Assembly (NCBI RefSeq): GCF_037126465.1
Contig: NC_088202.1
Span: 83,618,160 to 83,682,159, forward strand
Length of the DNA: 64,000 nucleotides
From: Ornithodoros turicata
Taxonomy: Eukaryota; Arthropoda; Arachnida; Ixodida; Argasidae
Reading direction: 5' to 3'
Shown: piece by piece, positions 22,541 through 35,469 of the stretch
How positions within the stretch are numbered: position 1 is the stretch's first letter
Layout: the number at the start of each line of letters is the position of its first letter
Program-made: the position numbers and the translations under genes
The notes under the pieces: model-generated
What the model was told of the DNA's origin: nothing
Database searches by the model: none
The model's input: the letters and a program-made list of their open reading frames with translations, nothing else

Positions 22541-25500
22541 CATGGGGTGTAAAAGTGTTAAAGGCAATTATGTGACTTGTCGTCCTGGGTGACATCACTG
22601 GCCAGCCTCGGGATTAATTCCGTGCTCAGGAATTATTGTACAAATCACTTTGTATGTAGGACGTGATAAGCAATATGTAAGTTGCAACCTTGTCTGCAGC
22701 ATTCTCGATTGCTCTTACCTTTACAGTTCGAGACATGTTACCAAACCATTTGCAAAGGGCACTCTTACAGGGGCCGTGTAACTTGAGTTTTTAGTTTATA
22801 AAATTTATAAAAATAGAAGTATACAATATGTAATAAGAAATTTATATAAAATCAAAAATAACATTTATAAAAAGAATTTATAAAAAAAATAAAACGGCTT
22901 CAAGGAAGCAATCCGTTAGCATACCCATTGCACATGAAGCACAATTATATATGCTTGGACATCATCTAATTAATCTTCTGAACCATATGTGTGGCTGCAT
23001 ACGAAATTTTTTATGCGCATCCTCTACCTTCCTATTCCTACATGTGCACACGAATAATAGTGCATATATGCGAAGTGGCAAAAAGCAACGCTAGACTCTA
23101 CCATCATTGTGCCCCTTTAACTTTTCCACATTTATGTCTGGTGAACAGGGAATATCTCACTAGAAAAGAAGACATTTGTGCATTGTTTGGCAAGCAAATA
23201 AATATATTTATTACACATTTTCCATACATCAACAATGTTGTGACCTGGTGCAAATATTAATGTCAACAAGTAAAGTACTTACAAATTATTCCTATGTGCT
23301 CAAATGCAGATATGACAATTCTGTTTTTGTACCTCAGCACAGTACAGTTTCAAAATTAACAAACTGCACAGCATCAGCAATCTTAAAATATCTGAAGAGG
23401 GGAATCACATAAAGCTCCAAACAAAGCTAAACAGAAACTGTGCAAACAAAGCTAAAAAGAAAACAAAGTACTTCAAGAAAAATCTGAATAATCGGTTGCC
23501 GTTGTGATATGTACTACTATGCACAGTTCATGAATGGAACATGTTACCTCATTGCACTGCCTCCATGTGAGCACTAGAACAGGCAGCTTTTTTAGGTCGC
23601 TCTTTCCATGTTTTCTATTGTCTTTTTTTGTTTTCTGTTTTTGCAATAGCAAGCATGGCCATAGTGAATCACAAGCAACCAAGGACAGGATGAGACATCT
23701 ACAATGCGACTGCTAGCTCTAAACTGATATATTTATTAGCAGACTCTGGAATATACACACATATGCTGCTAAGAAAATGACAATTTAACCAATAGAATAA
23801 CAGACAAGAAAAAGGGTTATATATCTTCCCCTCTCCTCATTCTATTTCACAGGCAGCCCTAGTATCATTGTGAGTGTGTCCGTGCGTTCCCTTTGAGATA
23901 ACGTATCTCTGACAGAAGCAAATCCAACAGCGGACTGCTTACGGATGCAACTCTCTTGGATTTCTCTAACCACTTGTTATTTAACTGCTGCCTTGAGCTG
24001 TGTGTTCTGGAAATTTAGGCAGCATCCAGAGTCCCTGAAATGTGTTGCCATGTTTCTCGAGGGCCTGTGTTTCACTATGGCTCTCAGATACAAACTACCC
24101 CATTTCAACACAGTAGAAAACACAGATTTGTAAATAGCATCTGTTGATTGCACTGTACATACCCCCCACATAAAGGATCATAGTGGATACTACATCTTGT
24201 GCAATAATGTCAGGAACACAAAAGAGCTAGATTTGAAACCACTCTTACGTCGTAGTAGTAGTATTTGTGTGAAGCTGCGAAATTCCTGTCCTGCAAATAA
24301 TTTAAACCATCCCTTACAAAAAAATTGATCACCTTTCTACAGGAAGTGGGTAGAACATTAATCACCCAGCCATGAGACTGTGTATAGAAAGTATCCAGAC
24401 TGTCTACCACCCACGTCACTTTTTTATGGGCAATTGGAACACACCTTCCTGTAGAACGTCTACCGACAATTTGGTGACTAAAAGTCTACCCACTGTCTGG
24501 CCAAAGTCTGCCCACCAGGGATACCCTGGGCGGGCCAGGCCCCTCCATTTCTTCTCCGTTTTCTAAATTTGTGGTTCTAAAAATGATATTGCAACTGTAC
24601 AGGCGCACAAATGTGAAAGATGTGAGGCAGTTTACAGACAAGTGCCAGCTGCACTGCAAACAATATTCCCTGAGAAAAAAAAAAAAAAACTCGAAATGCA
24701 TGGCAGCTGTATTAATTGTGAACACAGTGAAAAAGACTGAAAAGTTTTTTCGATATATATGACACAAAATCGTGAAATTCACATGCCGCTGTATTCCTAC
24801 ATTACGTGTTAACCCGAGCTAAAAGATGGGACTGTGTTCTTGTTGTTTAATGGCTAACCATTATTATGATTGGATACTGTATTATAGAAACATGCACCAG
24901 CCTGTAAAAATTACTGTCTATCATTTCATGAAATAGTGTTTGCCCTGTATCATTATCAGACACCCACACCACATGTTATGTGTTCATAAAGCAATATATT
25001 CACTGAAATGTACAGTGCAGTAGCTTTCTCCAGCACAGCAGCTTGGAATGGCTCCTGAAATCAGAACAAAACATGAAATTAAGAACATTGAGTGTAAGGC
25101 ATACGAAAAGACAAGACATATTTATGTATTAACTGAAGTGCTCAACACACAGTTTGAATCTGCGCACTTTAAAAAGCACAATGCACATACGTGGACAAAG
25201 TACGTGAAAGCACAGAAGTATTTGTGTTGTGCCCTGTAGTATTCAGCTTATCCTAACAAACACATGCAGAAGATGCAAGGAACAATACCAAGACTCACAA
25301 ATAGGGCCTCAAAAGCACAATGGTTAACGGTCAAAAGTATGACATTTTGGGAAATGTGGACCAAACAGAAATAATCAGCACCAAATTGCAGACTAAGAAA
25401 GGGCTAATGGGATACCTACCTTTCAATTTTACCCCAGTTCGCAGATGAGTGACAGAACGCAAACAGGTATGCTACTTAAGCTTGATTACCATTGGGGTGC

Positions 25501-28500
25501 TTTGTTCCTCTTTCAGTGCTGATGTGTCCAAAATAGCTGTGAAATAAAAAGGAGGGCATTTTTCAACAATCATAATTTTTCATGCTATAGCATCTCAGGT
25601 GCTGAACTGCCTTCAAAGCTTCATGTGCAGGTCGGCCATCTGTTCATGAATTAGAGAAGGCCACTAATTTTCTTCTGCCACCAGGAACTGGCACAATAAA
25701 ATTTGCAAACCTAGCTGTCCACAAGTCAATGTATCACAACCAAGTTTGCCAATAACACCACGTTGCCTAGAGCAGCAGCAGGTTTTTCGGTATCTGTGAA
25801 ACCAAGGAATAGAAAGACAAAAAAAAAAAAAAAAAAGAAACATTTGAAACACATGACTGTGAAACTTATTCTCACCCCACGGTAAGAATGAACAATACAA
25901 GGACGAATACAGCAGAGTAGTTGTCGACTACGTGATAACGATTTATGATACGATGAGTGTAATACATGAGAACGCATACCATTGCATGGATTGTAACATA
26001 AGAAACGTTGCTGGCAGGCACTGCACATCGTAGTTGAAATACACTCCGAGCTGAAGCGCCAATCCTTTCTCCACGCTCCTTGCAGTTAGCGTTTTGTCAT
26101 TGTCCAAGGGAAGAACAATGCCTGAGAAGTGTAGTAGTGATGACCCTATAAGAGAGATAGATGTACATAAATCTATTGCAGTGACTGCAAATGCTTTGAG
26201 AGCCCATGTTGCAGCTGCAGCACAGATTCTTGTTTTGTGACAGCATACTTTCTTTCAGTTGCACAAAACAGAAATATGTTTTACACAAAGAAGAAGAAAT
26301 GACCACTGCAAGGTGCCAATAGCAATAAAAAAAAAACTTCCAAGAAATGGAAGCACTCATACCAATAGCAGAGGCATGGTGTTGGGGGCCCTCACTCCAC
26401 AGCTGTCTGGCCAGCTTTGTGCTAAAGAAAGATTGGATACCTCACTCAGTAATGCAAACAGTTGAACTCTCATATAATAATCATCAGACACAAGAAAATA
26501 TGCAAGATTAAACACAAACAAAATATATAATAAAAAAATAACCATAAAGCATTGTGCGCTCGTTACTGCTTGCAAAATTTTTCTCTGCACTTTGCCGTAT
26601 CAATGATTGACCGGAAACAGAGACAATGGAGAAAATCGCCTGTGATTGCCTAGTTGCTGCCTTTAGAACTGCGTGTCTGAATTAAAGTTCATTCACCCCG
26701 CCCTGACACAACCTTCAGACATCAATCATATTACTTTGATCTTTGACATTTTCGTTTTCATGTGTGTCACCAAGAAATGTGTCAATGATCATATTATCAC
26801 AGAACTCTCAGAATCAAGACGGTGCATGAGAACTTACAGTGTGGAACGAGGTGCAGACCTCATAGTCTTCATTAAAATATGCACAGACCGGCTTCAACAC
26901 AAAGATATGTTTTCCTGGGCAGCCATGTTCATCACTGGAGCCTTATATGGGCTGCAGCAACTTTCTTGTTTGCGGCTTCCATTCCAGTCTCCTTGGGTAC
27001 ATGACACAGATACGTTATGCATAGATGAATGTATTTGGAAGTGCCTTTGATAGTCATAAAGGTATACTTGAGATAGCTTGCATTCACAGAAGAGAACATA
27101 CTCGTTTGCTGCTTGCTTCTTGTCTGTATACGCCCAGACCCTGTTTGGTAATAAAATAGAGAAAGAGATAAGTCCACGAAAGTATTAAAAAAGGGCGTAT
27201 AGAGGAATATGCCTGAAAAGGAACAGGTTTTGTCTGCGTCAGAGTAAAAGCTGTGTAGCAAAAAAAAGTATTGTGCTGCAACACTATCACTTCATGCAAA
27301 CACCGCTCAGCTAACGAAACGCGTCACATTATATCGTGCCCTTCGCCAGATTTTCGTTAAACTCAGAGACGCGCAAACGTTATTCTTCCCATTCAAAGCG
27401 GGCTCTGCTTGCTGGTGTGCCATCAGTGCGGTGCTGTAACTTGATACCCGTTCATATCAGGCGATGTCGTCGAACGCTTTTGGTGCTAACAACGAAGATA
27501 TACTCAAGCGTATACGGAACAAGGAAAAATACGTCTCGGCAACTCTTTTACCAATATTTCTGCTACTGTTTAATCCACATGTTTGTTTCATGCATTCTGT
27601 ATAGAGCGGTGACATTTGCCTCATAAATAGTGCAAACACTTAAAACTATATGAACGACGGCTGTACACAATGGCCTCATTCGATCAACGTCGGTTAAACT
27701 AGATCAAGGGTCCCTCGACTTGGAAGTGCGATTCAACTCTCTTTCGACAGCACTGACAAGCATTTAAAATAAATCTTGCGTCCCGAATTAACATTATTAA
27801 TAAAAAGGTGTAAGGGTACTCAATCTCGGTTGAGCGTTCAATCTCGTTAACCGGCGTTGGTGAACCCCGGCCTATTTCAAATGTCCACGAGAATGAACGC
27901 ACACCCATCCACTAGTTCCAGAATGTTACACACTGCTCATTTTAGTGGTTTGAGAAGAAAGTTTTAAGAACATGCATGGCTACGACATGGACAGTGTGAC
28001 AAGTGAGAACACAGCGGAAGGCGACAACATTCCGTTGAAGAAGGCGCCATTCACTACGTATTTGGTAACACACAACGGCGGCGCATATTTCCTTTTATTC
28101 CAAAAAGCTGACAGCATAAAGGACATAATAAGAGTTCACATACCTTCAAAATCTTATTGCGAAAGCCCACGAGTGAGGCACAGCTTTGGCTTTGACGATT
28201 TTGACAGTCGGGGCACGCTTGCGTTCCTCACACATGTGCCGGTTGCTGGAGGCCATGCAGATCCAGTGCGCATGCCCAGACACCTCCTCCCCCGCGAAAT
28301 AACAGGAAACGCGCGTGATTTGAAAACACGGGATCGCGCCCGCGGCGATATGCCCGTATTTTTCACGACTAGTTTTTTACAGTGTGCTGTTGCTGTGTCA
28401 ATCTCCTGTTTGTTTCATGGCATTACGTAACCGTGACTCTTAACATATTGGTATTAGGAATTGTTCCACTTACTGTGATGCTTGAATTTCTGTGGATTTC

Positions 28501-29406
28501 ACTGATGCTGCCCCATTGCATAAACATCTGCAGTCCCTTAATTGTAGAATTATTTGCGATACAACTGTTAATCAGAAATTTAGTACTTTTTTCTTAGTGA
28601 ATATGAGATTTTATTTATTTTTCTGACGTGTCGCTTGTACAAACTTACTGCAGGTGAGCTTGCGGTCAAGGTCAAATTAATGTCACTAAAGTGTAATGTA
28701 ATCAGTAACCACATTCCAAATTATTGCCATCCGCAATGAACAGCATGAAAGCGCTGTTGTAGTGGTACATTAATGGTCTACCAACAGTCTGCATACCAAG
28801 TCGTTAAAACGACCACAGCGGTGAAAGCTAAAGGAAAAGCACAAGAGGTAGGTAGACTGTCTGTATACCGGGTACAAAGGAAGGAGCAAACCATAGAAAG
28901 GTGACATGGTATAAAAGAAGTACATAAGAGGACCACTAAAAGGTGAAAACTGTTTTTGTAAGGGATATGTTTCATCTGCCAGCGTGATGATCCCCTGAAA
29001 AGCAATTCACACTTGGCGGGAACTACCGGTTCTCAAACCTATCCGTGACATGTGTAGCCATCAGGGAGGAAACCCAAGGGCTGCGGTGGAAAAGACAAAC
29101 ACACACGGGCTATGTTCTCTCTGTGTATCAGCTGCTCTGGCTACTAAGAAGAACATGTTCCAAATTAATATAACATGGCTTGACATGATATGCCAGCGAA
29201 AGCTAACCAATAAAATTAGTAGTTAAATGTACAATACATAAACACTTGCCATAACATGACAGTTTACATACTGAATTTTTTTATAGCATTACAGGTTGTT
29301 TGACAGAACTTGAACAAGATTATATAGCACATGATAAAAGTAGAGTGAACATAATGTGCAGAAAAAATGGCTGCAAGCAAGCGAGCTGGTGAAGATGATG
29401 CATATG
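22541..29406. other. AT-rich, mostly unique intronic sequence
   Basis: No terminal inverted repeats, retroelement motifs, tRNA-like boxes or domain-bearing frames were recognised. A very A+T-rich patch (TTTATAAAA-type repeats) lies at 22795-22890, and poly-A runs occur at 24675 and 25815. A 152-residue frame at 27972-28430 (plus) is open and locally GC-richer but matches no family I know. The low transposon density contrasts with the flanks. Confidence 0.45.
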
Positions 29407-29484
29407 TAAAACCCCGAGACTAGGGAACACAAAGGGACATGTTTGTGTCTGTCCCTTCGTGTTCCCTAGTCTTGGGGTTTTACA
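29407..29484. repeat. Small hairpin with ~33-bp arms
   Basis: The left arm starts AAACCCCGAGACTAGGGAAC. The right arm ends GTTCCCTAGTCTTGGGGTTT, inverted with few mismatches around a spacer of about 10 bases. GATGATG on the left and CATCATGG on the right extend the symmetry. It could be a tiny foldback element or two inverted retroelement tails. Confidence 0.65.
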
Positions 29485-29773
29485 TCATGGATAATGTGCA
29501 GGTTTCTATTCACGCTTAATGGCCGTAGCAGTAATGCATGAAGACCACTGCTAAGCTGTGTTGAGAAACACCACTTTATGTTTGCCATGTCTAAATGAAA
29601 CGTACCTGACCTGATCCAAATTAACCGTTCTGAGTCTGGAACACACAAAGAGAAAAACGCAACAAACGCCACAACATTAACAGATAGCAATTGAGCTGTA
29701 GCGAGCTCCACCTTGGGACAAAGTCAACAAGTAATTCACCAAAAGTCAATGAGCGCCTGAAATGTAACATCTC

Positions 29774-29935
29774 CAGTGGCGACGCCATGAACTGCAAGAA
29801 CTTTCGCGATAGTCACACTGGTACCCCCCCCCCCCCCTTTTATTATGTTCTCGGATTTGCACGATTTGTGTGGGTCGGTCAGTGGCAGGTAGGGGGGCTC
29901 GAGCCCCCCCTAGCCCCCCCGTGGCTACGCCACTG
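29774..29935. mobile_element. hAT-type MITE (162 bp)
   Basis: CAGTGGCGACGCCATG at 29774 and CGTGGCTACGCCACTG ending at 29935 are inverted ends. They are flanked by a perfect 8-bp duplication AACATCTC (29766-29773 and 29936-29943). The interior contains a poly-C run near 29823-29837 and a GGGGGGCTCGAGCCCCCC palindrome. It shares the CAGTGGCG terminus with the MITE at 17967. Confidence 0.85.
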
Positions 29936-29943
29936 AACATCTC

Positions 29944-32014
29944 TGACAGGTAGCAGGACAGTCCACAACCAATTCCTGGTGCTAGCACTGACTGGCTTTT
30001 TCATGAATTATTTGTTGGAAGTTTCGATGTGCTTGAGAACCATTCGTCAACCATTGTATCCTCATGAGGTGATGAGGGTTTATCTTTATCTCTGTACCAC
30101 CCCTCGCTCTCTACATTACAACATGTTTTATATATTCTGGGATTTTGTAACTTCATGCTAGACATTAACAAGAGCAGCCTTGTGCACGAAAGTCTCGTCT
30201 CATTAAAATTTAGATGCTCTCAACAGTCTTCTTTCTGTTGTGAATCTGTATCGCAGCATACCTGCACATTGCTGTTCTACGTACTGTGACTTTGCAGTAA
30301 GAGTATCGACTTTGGGTAAAAAGACTACACAGCACTGCTCAGGTATTTTTGCCTATCGAACAGTATGTACGTATGCAGTATGCACACAGTATTTGTGCAC
30401 CGGACCCACTAAAAATGTAGTGAACGTGGCAATGCCCACGGTAATGCACCAAGTTGAACACAATTATTGTAGAATCCAGATATTTTAGCTTACATGTCAA
30501 GCCAGTACCACATCCAGTGTGAAGTTGTGACACCCAAATAAATAGTTTCAATTTTTCTTAGCTCTCAGAAAACAGATAGTGAATTAATAAGAGTAGACAA
30601 TGTTAACATGAATTCTGGGCTATTCTTCAGTTGAAGATTCACAGATAGTAAAGGCACCTTCCTCAATGAACGTTGATGACACTGAAAATTCTAAAACGTT
30701 ATCAGAGGCGACATCAGCTTCGGTGTGTCAAAGGATTGTATGTCCAACAGTAATCCAGCTAACAGTAACAAAAATGTGCAAAAGACAAATTAACTGAACT
30801 AATGCAACATACCTTCTATATCAGACAGTGAAGCTTGTAACACTCCATCCACAGGAACCAGTGTCCAGACACAAAAGTGCTTGAACTGGGAGATAGCAGC
30901 TAATAGGAATGGCGACCTTTGTTTTCCACCCTGAAAGCACAGGTTGTAACTTTGAGGGCAGATTTAAAAGTGGTGTCAAGATGTCTGCATGCGAGTGCAC
31001 ATGAAAAGTTGAACATAGATGAATACTCAAATTATAACATCACATTGTCATACCTGTTGGTGGAGGTGGACTGCAACTAACGTGTCAGCAATTTCTTCAT
31101 GACCAGATGCAAGCCAGATCATGCTTCATTTCCGCCTTCAGCGTGCACCTGTGATAATTCAGAAGTTAGATTATCAATAGTACTATTGTGTTGTTAATCG
31201 TGGTTATATCAGAGTAAGCGCAGTAGGACAGCTGCACAATCGATTCATTAAGCTTGCTATTTTTTATATCTGAACCTCGACTTACCATTTTTTGCTCTCG
31301 TTTTTTGCCTTGATCCTCCGTAGCACGTTCAAAATGTTATGCGTCGGGCACCTCAGATTTTCATCAGACGATTTCGTGGCGAGATTCCAAATTGCCTCTG
31401 GAGTCGCGCGTAACCTATGATAACATTCGTGGACGAAATCCTTGCAGTGGAAATTAGCAGGCACCACTGTCAGTCAAGGGCTTCGCACTGCTTGGTCTTT
31501 TGGCAGCTTATAATAGGTAACACTTGAATGCTCCGATGAATTGTTCTAACAGCGTAGCACTGTCGCATCTTCGACAACTTCGCCGTGGCATATTCACGAA
31601 TCATATCGCTCCAGCCCATAAAAGGCAAGGTCAGAACAAGGAAGTGCACTTTCCAAACGACGCTGTACCAAAAAAAGAAACATTCACATGCTTTGTTTCC
31701 GGCTTAGCAACAACATAACAGCTGTTCACTTATGTACGATGCACAGAGGAGGAAACGAAAGAAGCCAAGCAGCCAAGCCAAGAGTCCATGCCAAGCCGAA
31801 GACAGATAAACCGAGAGCAGTGACGTCGGTGCGCCCGTGCGCAGGGTTTGCCGACGGTCTGACGGCCGGGCGTGGGAACTAAAAAAACTGTTTTCTAAAA
31901 AACTACGAACAGTTGGAGCAAGATATTTCACACACATATTCAGTGTCCGGTAATGAACACACAGCGCGAGTATCGCTCAGTTCTGCGGCACTTCAAAATC
32001 GGCATATCTGACCT
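29944..32014. other. Intronic sequence with no recognised gene
   Basis: The sequence is AT-rich up to about 31.8 kb, then more GC-rich. Short frames only. No element ends could be paired. Confidence 0.4.
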
Positions 32015-32490
32015 TTAAGCGCATGCGCTGTGGACGAGCAACAGTTCTGACAGGCCCTGCGAGTACTTCAAAACGACCCGCGGCATCGTTTAGTTCTTTA
32101 GTTCATCCAGTTCAGTTCCTTCACACAGTCCACTCGAAGCTCTCCCTCCCCGCGCCACCCGTGCTTTTCCTTAAGCGCATGCGCTGTGGACTAGCACCTT
32201 CTCTGGCAGACAACGGCAGGCCCTGCCAGTGCTTCAAAACGACCCGCGGCATCGTTTAGTTCTTTAGTTCATCCAGTTCTCTTCCTTCACACCTTCACAC
32301 AGTCCACTTCAGGCTCTGCCTCGCCGCGCCGCCCGCGGTTTTCCTTAAGCACATGCGCTGTGGACGAGCAGCAGCTCTGACAGGCGACGGCAGGCTCTGC
32401 GAGTACTTCAAAATGACCCGCGGCGGAGTTTAGTTCTTTAGTTCATCCAGTTCAGTTCCTTCATACCTTCACACAGTCCACTTGAGCGCA
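32015..32490. repeat. Tandem array of three ~155-175 bp units
   Basis: Three units start with TTAAGCGCATGCGCTGTGGA or a variant, at about 32015, 32171 and 32345. Each contains AAAACGACCCGCGGC-like, TTTAGTTCTTTAGTTCATCC and TCCACTC/TTC blocks in the same order. The third unit has GCACATGCGC in place of GCGCATGCGC and AAAATGACCCG in place of AAAACGACCCG. The array sits inside a GTTCA-rich repeat whose probable end is at 32700-32765. Confidence 0.8.
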
Positions 32491-32765
32491 GCGTCACAGC
32501 CACTCAAGGCCACAGCGTATGCGCTGTGGTGGTCTCCCACCACTCTTCTTGCGCGCATGCGCTTTGTTAGCTTTACACAACGTTCCATAGATGGCGCAGA
32601 TGTCAGACTCGGACGCGTATCAAAGCGTATGCGTTGTGGGTGTCGAGGCCCAATGAACTGAACTGCGGAACTAATGTTTTGCTTGTTGTTGAACTAGTTC
32701 GTTCAGTTCACCCGAATGACTAGTTCAGTTTGAAGGGTTCGTCCACGAACGACACATCACTAGTT
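32491..32765. repeat. GTTCA-rich repeat flank adjoining the tandem array
   Basis: Further GCGCATGCGC (32553-32562) and GCGTATGCG motifs occur, then GAACTAGTTCGTTCAGTTCAC and a terminus-like CACGAACGACACATCACTAG at 32752-32762. TAGTGATGTGT ends with sub-terminal GTTC motifs are typical of hAT-like elements. No partner end was matched. Confidence 0.4.
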
Positions 32766-33224
32766 CGTACACTATTGCGATCCAAACGAAGGCCTCTGAG
32801 GGATGTCTGACTAGTTTGACAGAGGTAGTTCTCTTGCTTGATGACAATACACGTTTGGCATTGGCAGTTCTGTGGGCCTACAGTTGGCAATACACTCGTT
32901 GACCTTGCTCTTCGTTTTTAGGGCGAGGGCAGTACTATTTTTGAAATGTGATGTGGGCAAGCTTTCGCTTGTCCCATCCTATACAGTTGGCAATACGACT
33001 GCCTGGGTCCTTCAGCAAGACGGGCGTTGCACCTGGTTTTAGTTTTCAGGGCGATGCAGTGTTGTTTTTGTAACGCTATGCAACGTGGATCAATAAGAAG
33101 ATCTGCAGAAATGAAAAAGGAAAAGGAAGAGAGAATATCAGTGGTGGATATTATACCGGATAATGCTTTATCATTACGCGAACTCCCCATTGGCGTTATC
33201 ACGGAAATATTGGCGTAATATGGG

Positions 33225-33372
33225 CAAAATAGGCTTGTCAATATAGGCAACCCATATCGGTCCAATATGAAGCCTGGTTGCACTCCCATATTGGTCCCAT
33301 ATTGGACCAATATTGGTAATCCTGGCAGCACATATGGGTCCAATACTGGACCCATATTGGCGTGCTGTTTGG
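33225..33372. repeat. CCAATATGGG-rich repeat, copy 2
   Basis: A run of direct and inverted CCAATATGGG/CCCATATTGG decamers, including the perfect palindrome CCAATATTGG. It ends in CCCATATTGGCGTGCTGTTT, the inverted version of the opening of the cluster at 19172. Confidence 0.6.
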
Positions 33373-35469
33373 GAACGGGGAATAATTAAATCAAGCAACC
33401 ACTAAAGCAATCGTTTAGGACAAATAGCATATAACGGTAATTGGATGCTTTGTAGAAGGAACGTAAGTAAGAGGTAAGACGTAACACCAATCTGATACAG
33501 GTCGGTCCCTATAACCCTAAATAAAACGTTCTCTATAGCGTCAAGGAGGTTGCAAGCAACTTGACACAATGCCCCAGCTCATACAAATATTGTACATCAG
33601 ATAGCTATTTAACTGATTCTTTTAAATTGGACATCACACAGTGGCCATTACCCCACACTGTCCTTCAGTATGCCAAGCAGATTTCCCCGGTACTTCACGT
33701 GCCCCGTGCGTCGATTGTGGCTGAACGTCGCCTTCACCCCTTTATTTCGCTACAAGTTGGGTTGCAGCAACACACTGTTCCACACGGCCTGCGCTGCAGC
33801 AGCGCCAGTGAATCGTCCACCTCATCATCATCCAATGTGTGTGTGTGTGCGTGTGTGTGTGTGTGTGTGTCTGTATGTGGCATCCGCTGTAGCCACCATT
33901 GAGCACATCACCAATGACCTGCCACACTACACGAAGGAACAATGCACACTTTTGCGTCAACTACAAACCATCGACATCAGATACAGTATATCCAATGTTC
34001 TTGGACATGGAACAATTACCAGCGCTGGGCTCTTCGTTCGTTTATGGATTTTCTAACTGCCACAGGCCTGCTTAGCTCTAAGCCGTAACCTTTAACATCC
34101 GCGGACGTGTCACGTTAACTCATCAAATCATGTTACAGAACATGCACTGGGGTAGGGCACACTGCTGTAGGCGGGGGAACACCCCATGGCATCATCATTT
34201 ATAATTTAATTGTTGTTGTTCGTATTAACACGGGCGGATTAAAGCGATCGCTAATATTAATGGCATACCACGTCGAATAACCCTTTACGAAGTGTGACGG
34301 AAAAGGAGGAGACAGAAAAATAAAGAGCAGCCGGAAATAGCGAAAGCAAAATCCCAGTAAGCATTACCATCGAACTGCAAGCGAGAACAGCAAAGACGGT
34401 ATAGTGTGTTGAGGAGGAGAAAAGGAGGAGTTGTTTGCACAAAACGTTTTGCGCTAAAGGAAGTGGCGACGCCAAGACAAAGAACATTGTAGATGTTCAG
34501 GAACACATAGCCTCATTGGTACTCCTATCGCGAGTGCTCAAGCGAAAGTGGGGTTGCGGAAGAAGCAAGGAGACGAAAGATCTGTGATACTGTGAATCGC
34601 GCGTACGAAAGCAAAAGAGAAAGAGTTCAACGGCTCCTCCTCACTACAATTGGGTTAACCCGCTCGTTTTCTTGTTCTTACTCGACTGTTGCCGCACTAA
34701 AGCGAAGTCAGGAATGTTCTTTTCTGGCGGTCCTTGGGTGTCGTTCTCTATATGTATGGAGCAAGTGGCTGCATTATGCGGATGGCGTTTGGGCGCTTTA
34801 GCACGGAGCAGTTAACGGCGCTGTAAAGGTCAAATGGCAGAATAATCATTGCTGCGAATTGCGGATGTAGGAGTCTTCTCCCTGTCGGAAAGCTTCGCTT
34901 ATCGGAGTCAACTGCCAACAATTTATAAGAACGGTGCCGATGAATTTAGGACATGAATTTAGCCATCCATTTAATTAACACGACTGATATACCTTTTGCA
35001 TGCGAATTAATTTGGGACATTGAAGGCTCTCTCCGAGAAATAGTGGTTGTCTTTGCTTGTCTCCGCGTTGCTCTAGTGGTGAACGTACTGCTGTCCACAG
35101 CCACAAAGGTCGGCCACAGCACGAAGTCTTGGCCTGATTAATTATTATATGCGAGAGTACGAGCTCGTCTGCCGCTAAGTCGAAGAATAACATAACCACT
35201 CATAAAAATGGTCTCATTACATATCTCTATGTAGTGATCGTTGGGGAGAGGGGGCAGCACTTCCCAGGTCGGCAGATTTTACGGCATGTGCCGATAAGAC
35301 CTTAACGAGTCACGCGGGAGAAGCTGGTGGCGTGGCCAGACCTTTAAATACCCGGAAGCAGGATGATCGGTGTCCTTTTTCTTACCACCTGGTGCGGACT
35401 TGTTTGCCACCTGGACTCTTGCTGGTGCGGACGGAGCGGTTCCGGCAGGTTTGAGTTGCTCCGGCTTAA
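33373..35469. other. Intronic sequence with a GT microsatellite, no gene
   Basis: A (GT)n run lies at about 33837-33870. No element ends or domain-bearing frames were found. A TTTAAATA box at 35343 is followed by GC-rich direct repeats (ACCTGGTGCGGAC and similar, 35386-35430), but there is no supporting evidence for a promoter. Confidence 0.4.
33837..33870. repeat. (GT)n microsatellite
   Basis: An interrupted GT dinucleotide run with CGTG interruptions. Confidence 0.9.

Noticed and set aside
32015..32490. CRISPR-like array
   Set aside because: The repeats are long adjacent units with no unique spacers, in a eukaryotic context.
33225..33372. SRF (CArG) binding sites
   Set aside because: Only the CCAATATTGG palindrome fits the 10-bp consensus; most units are CCAATATGGG-type and belong to a repeat.
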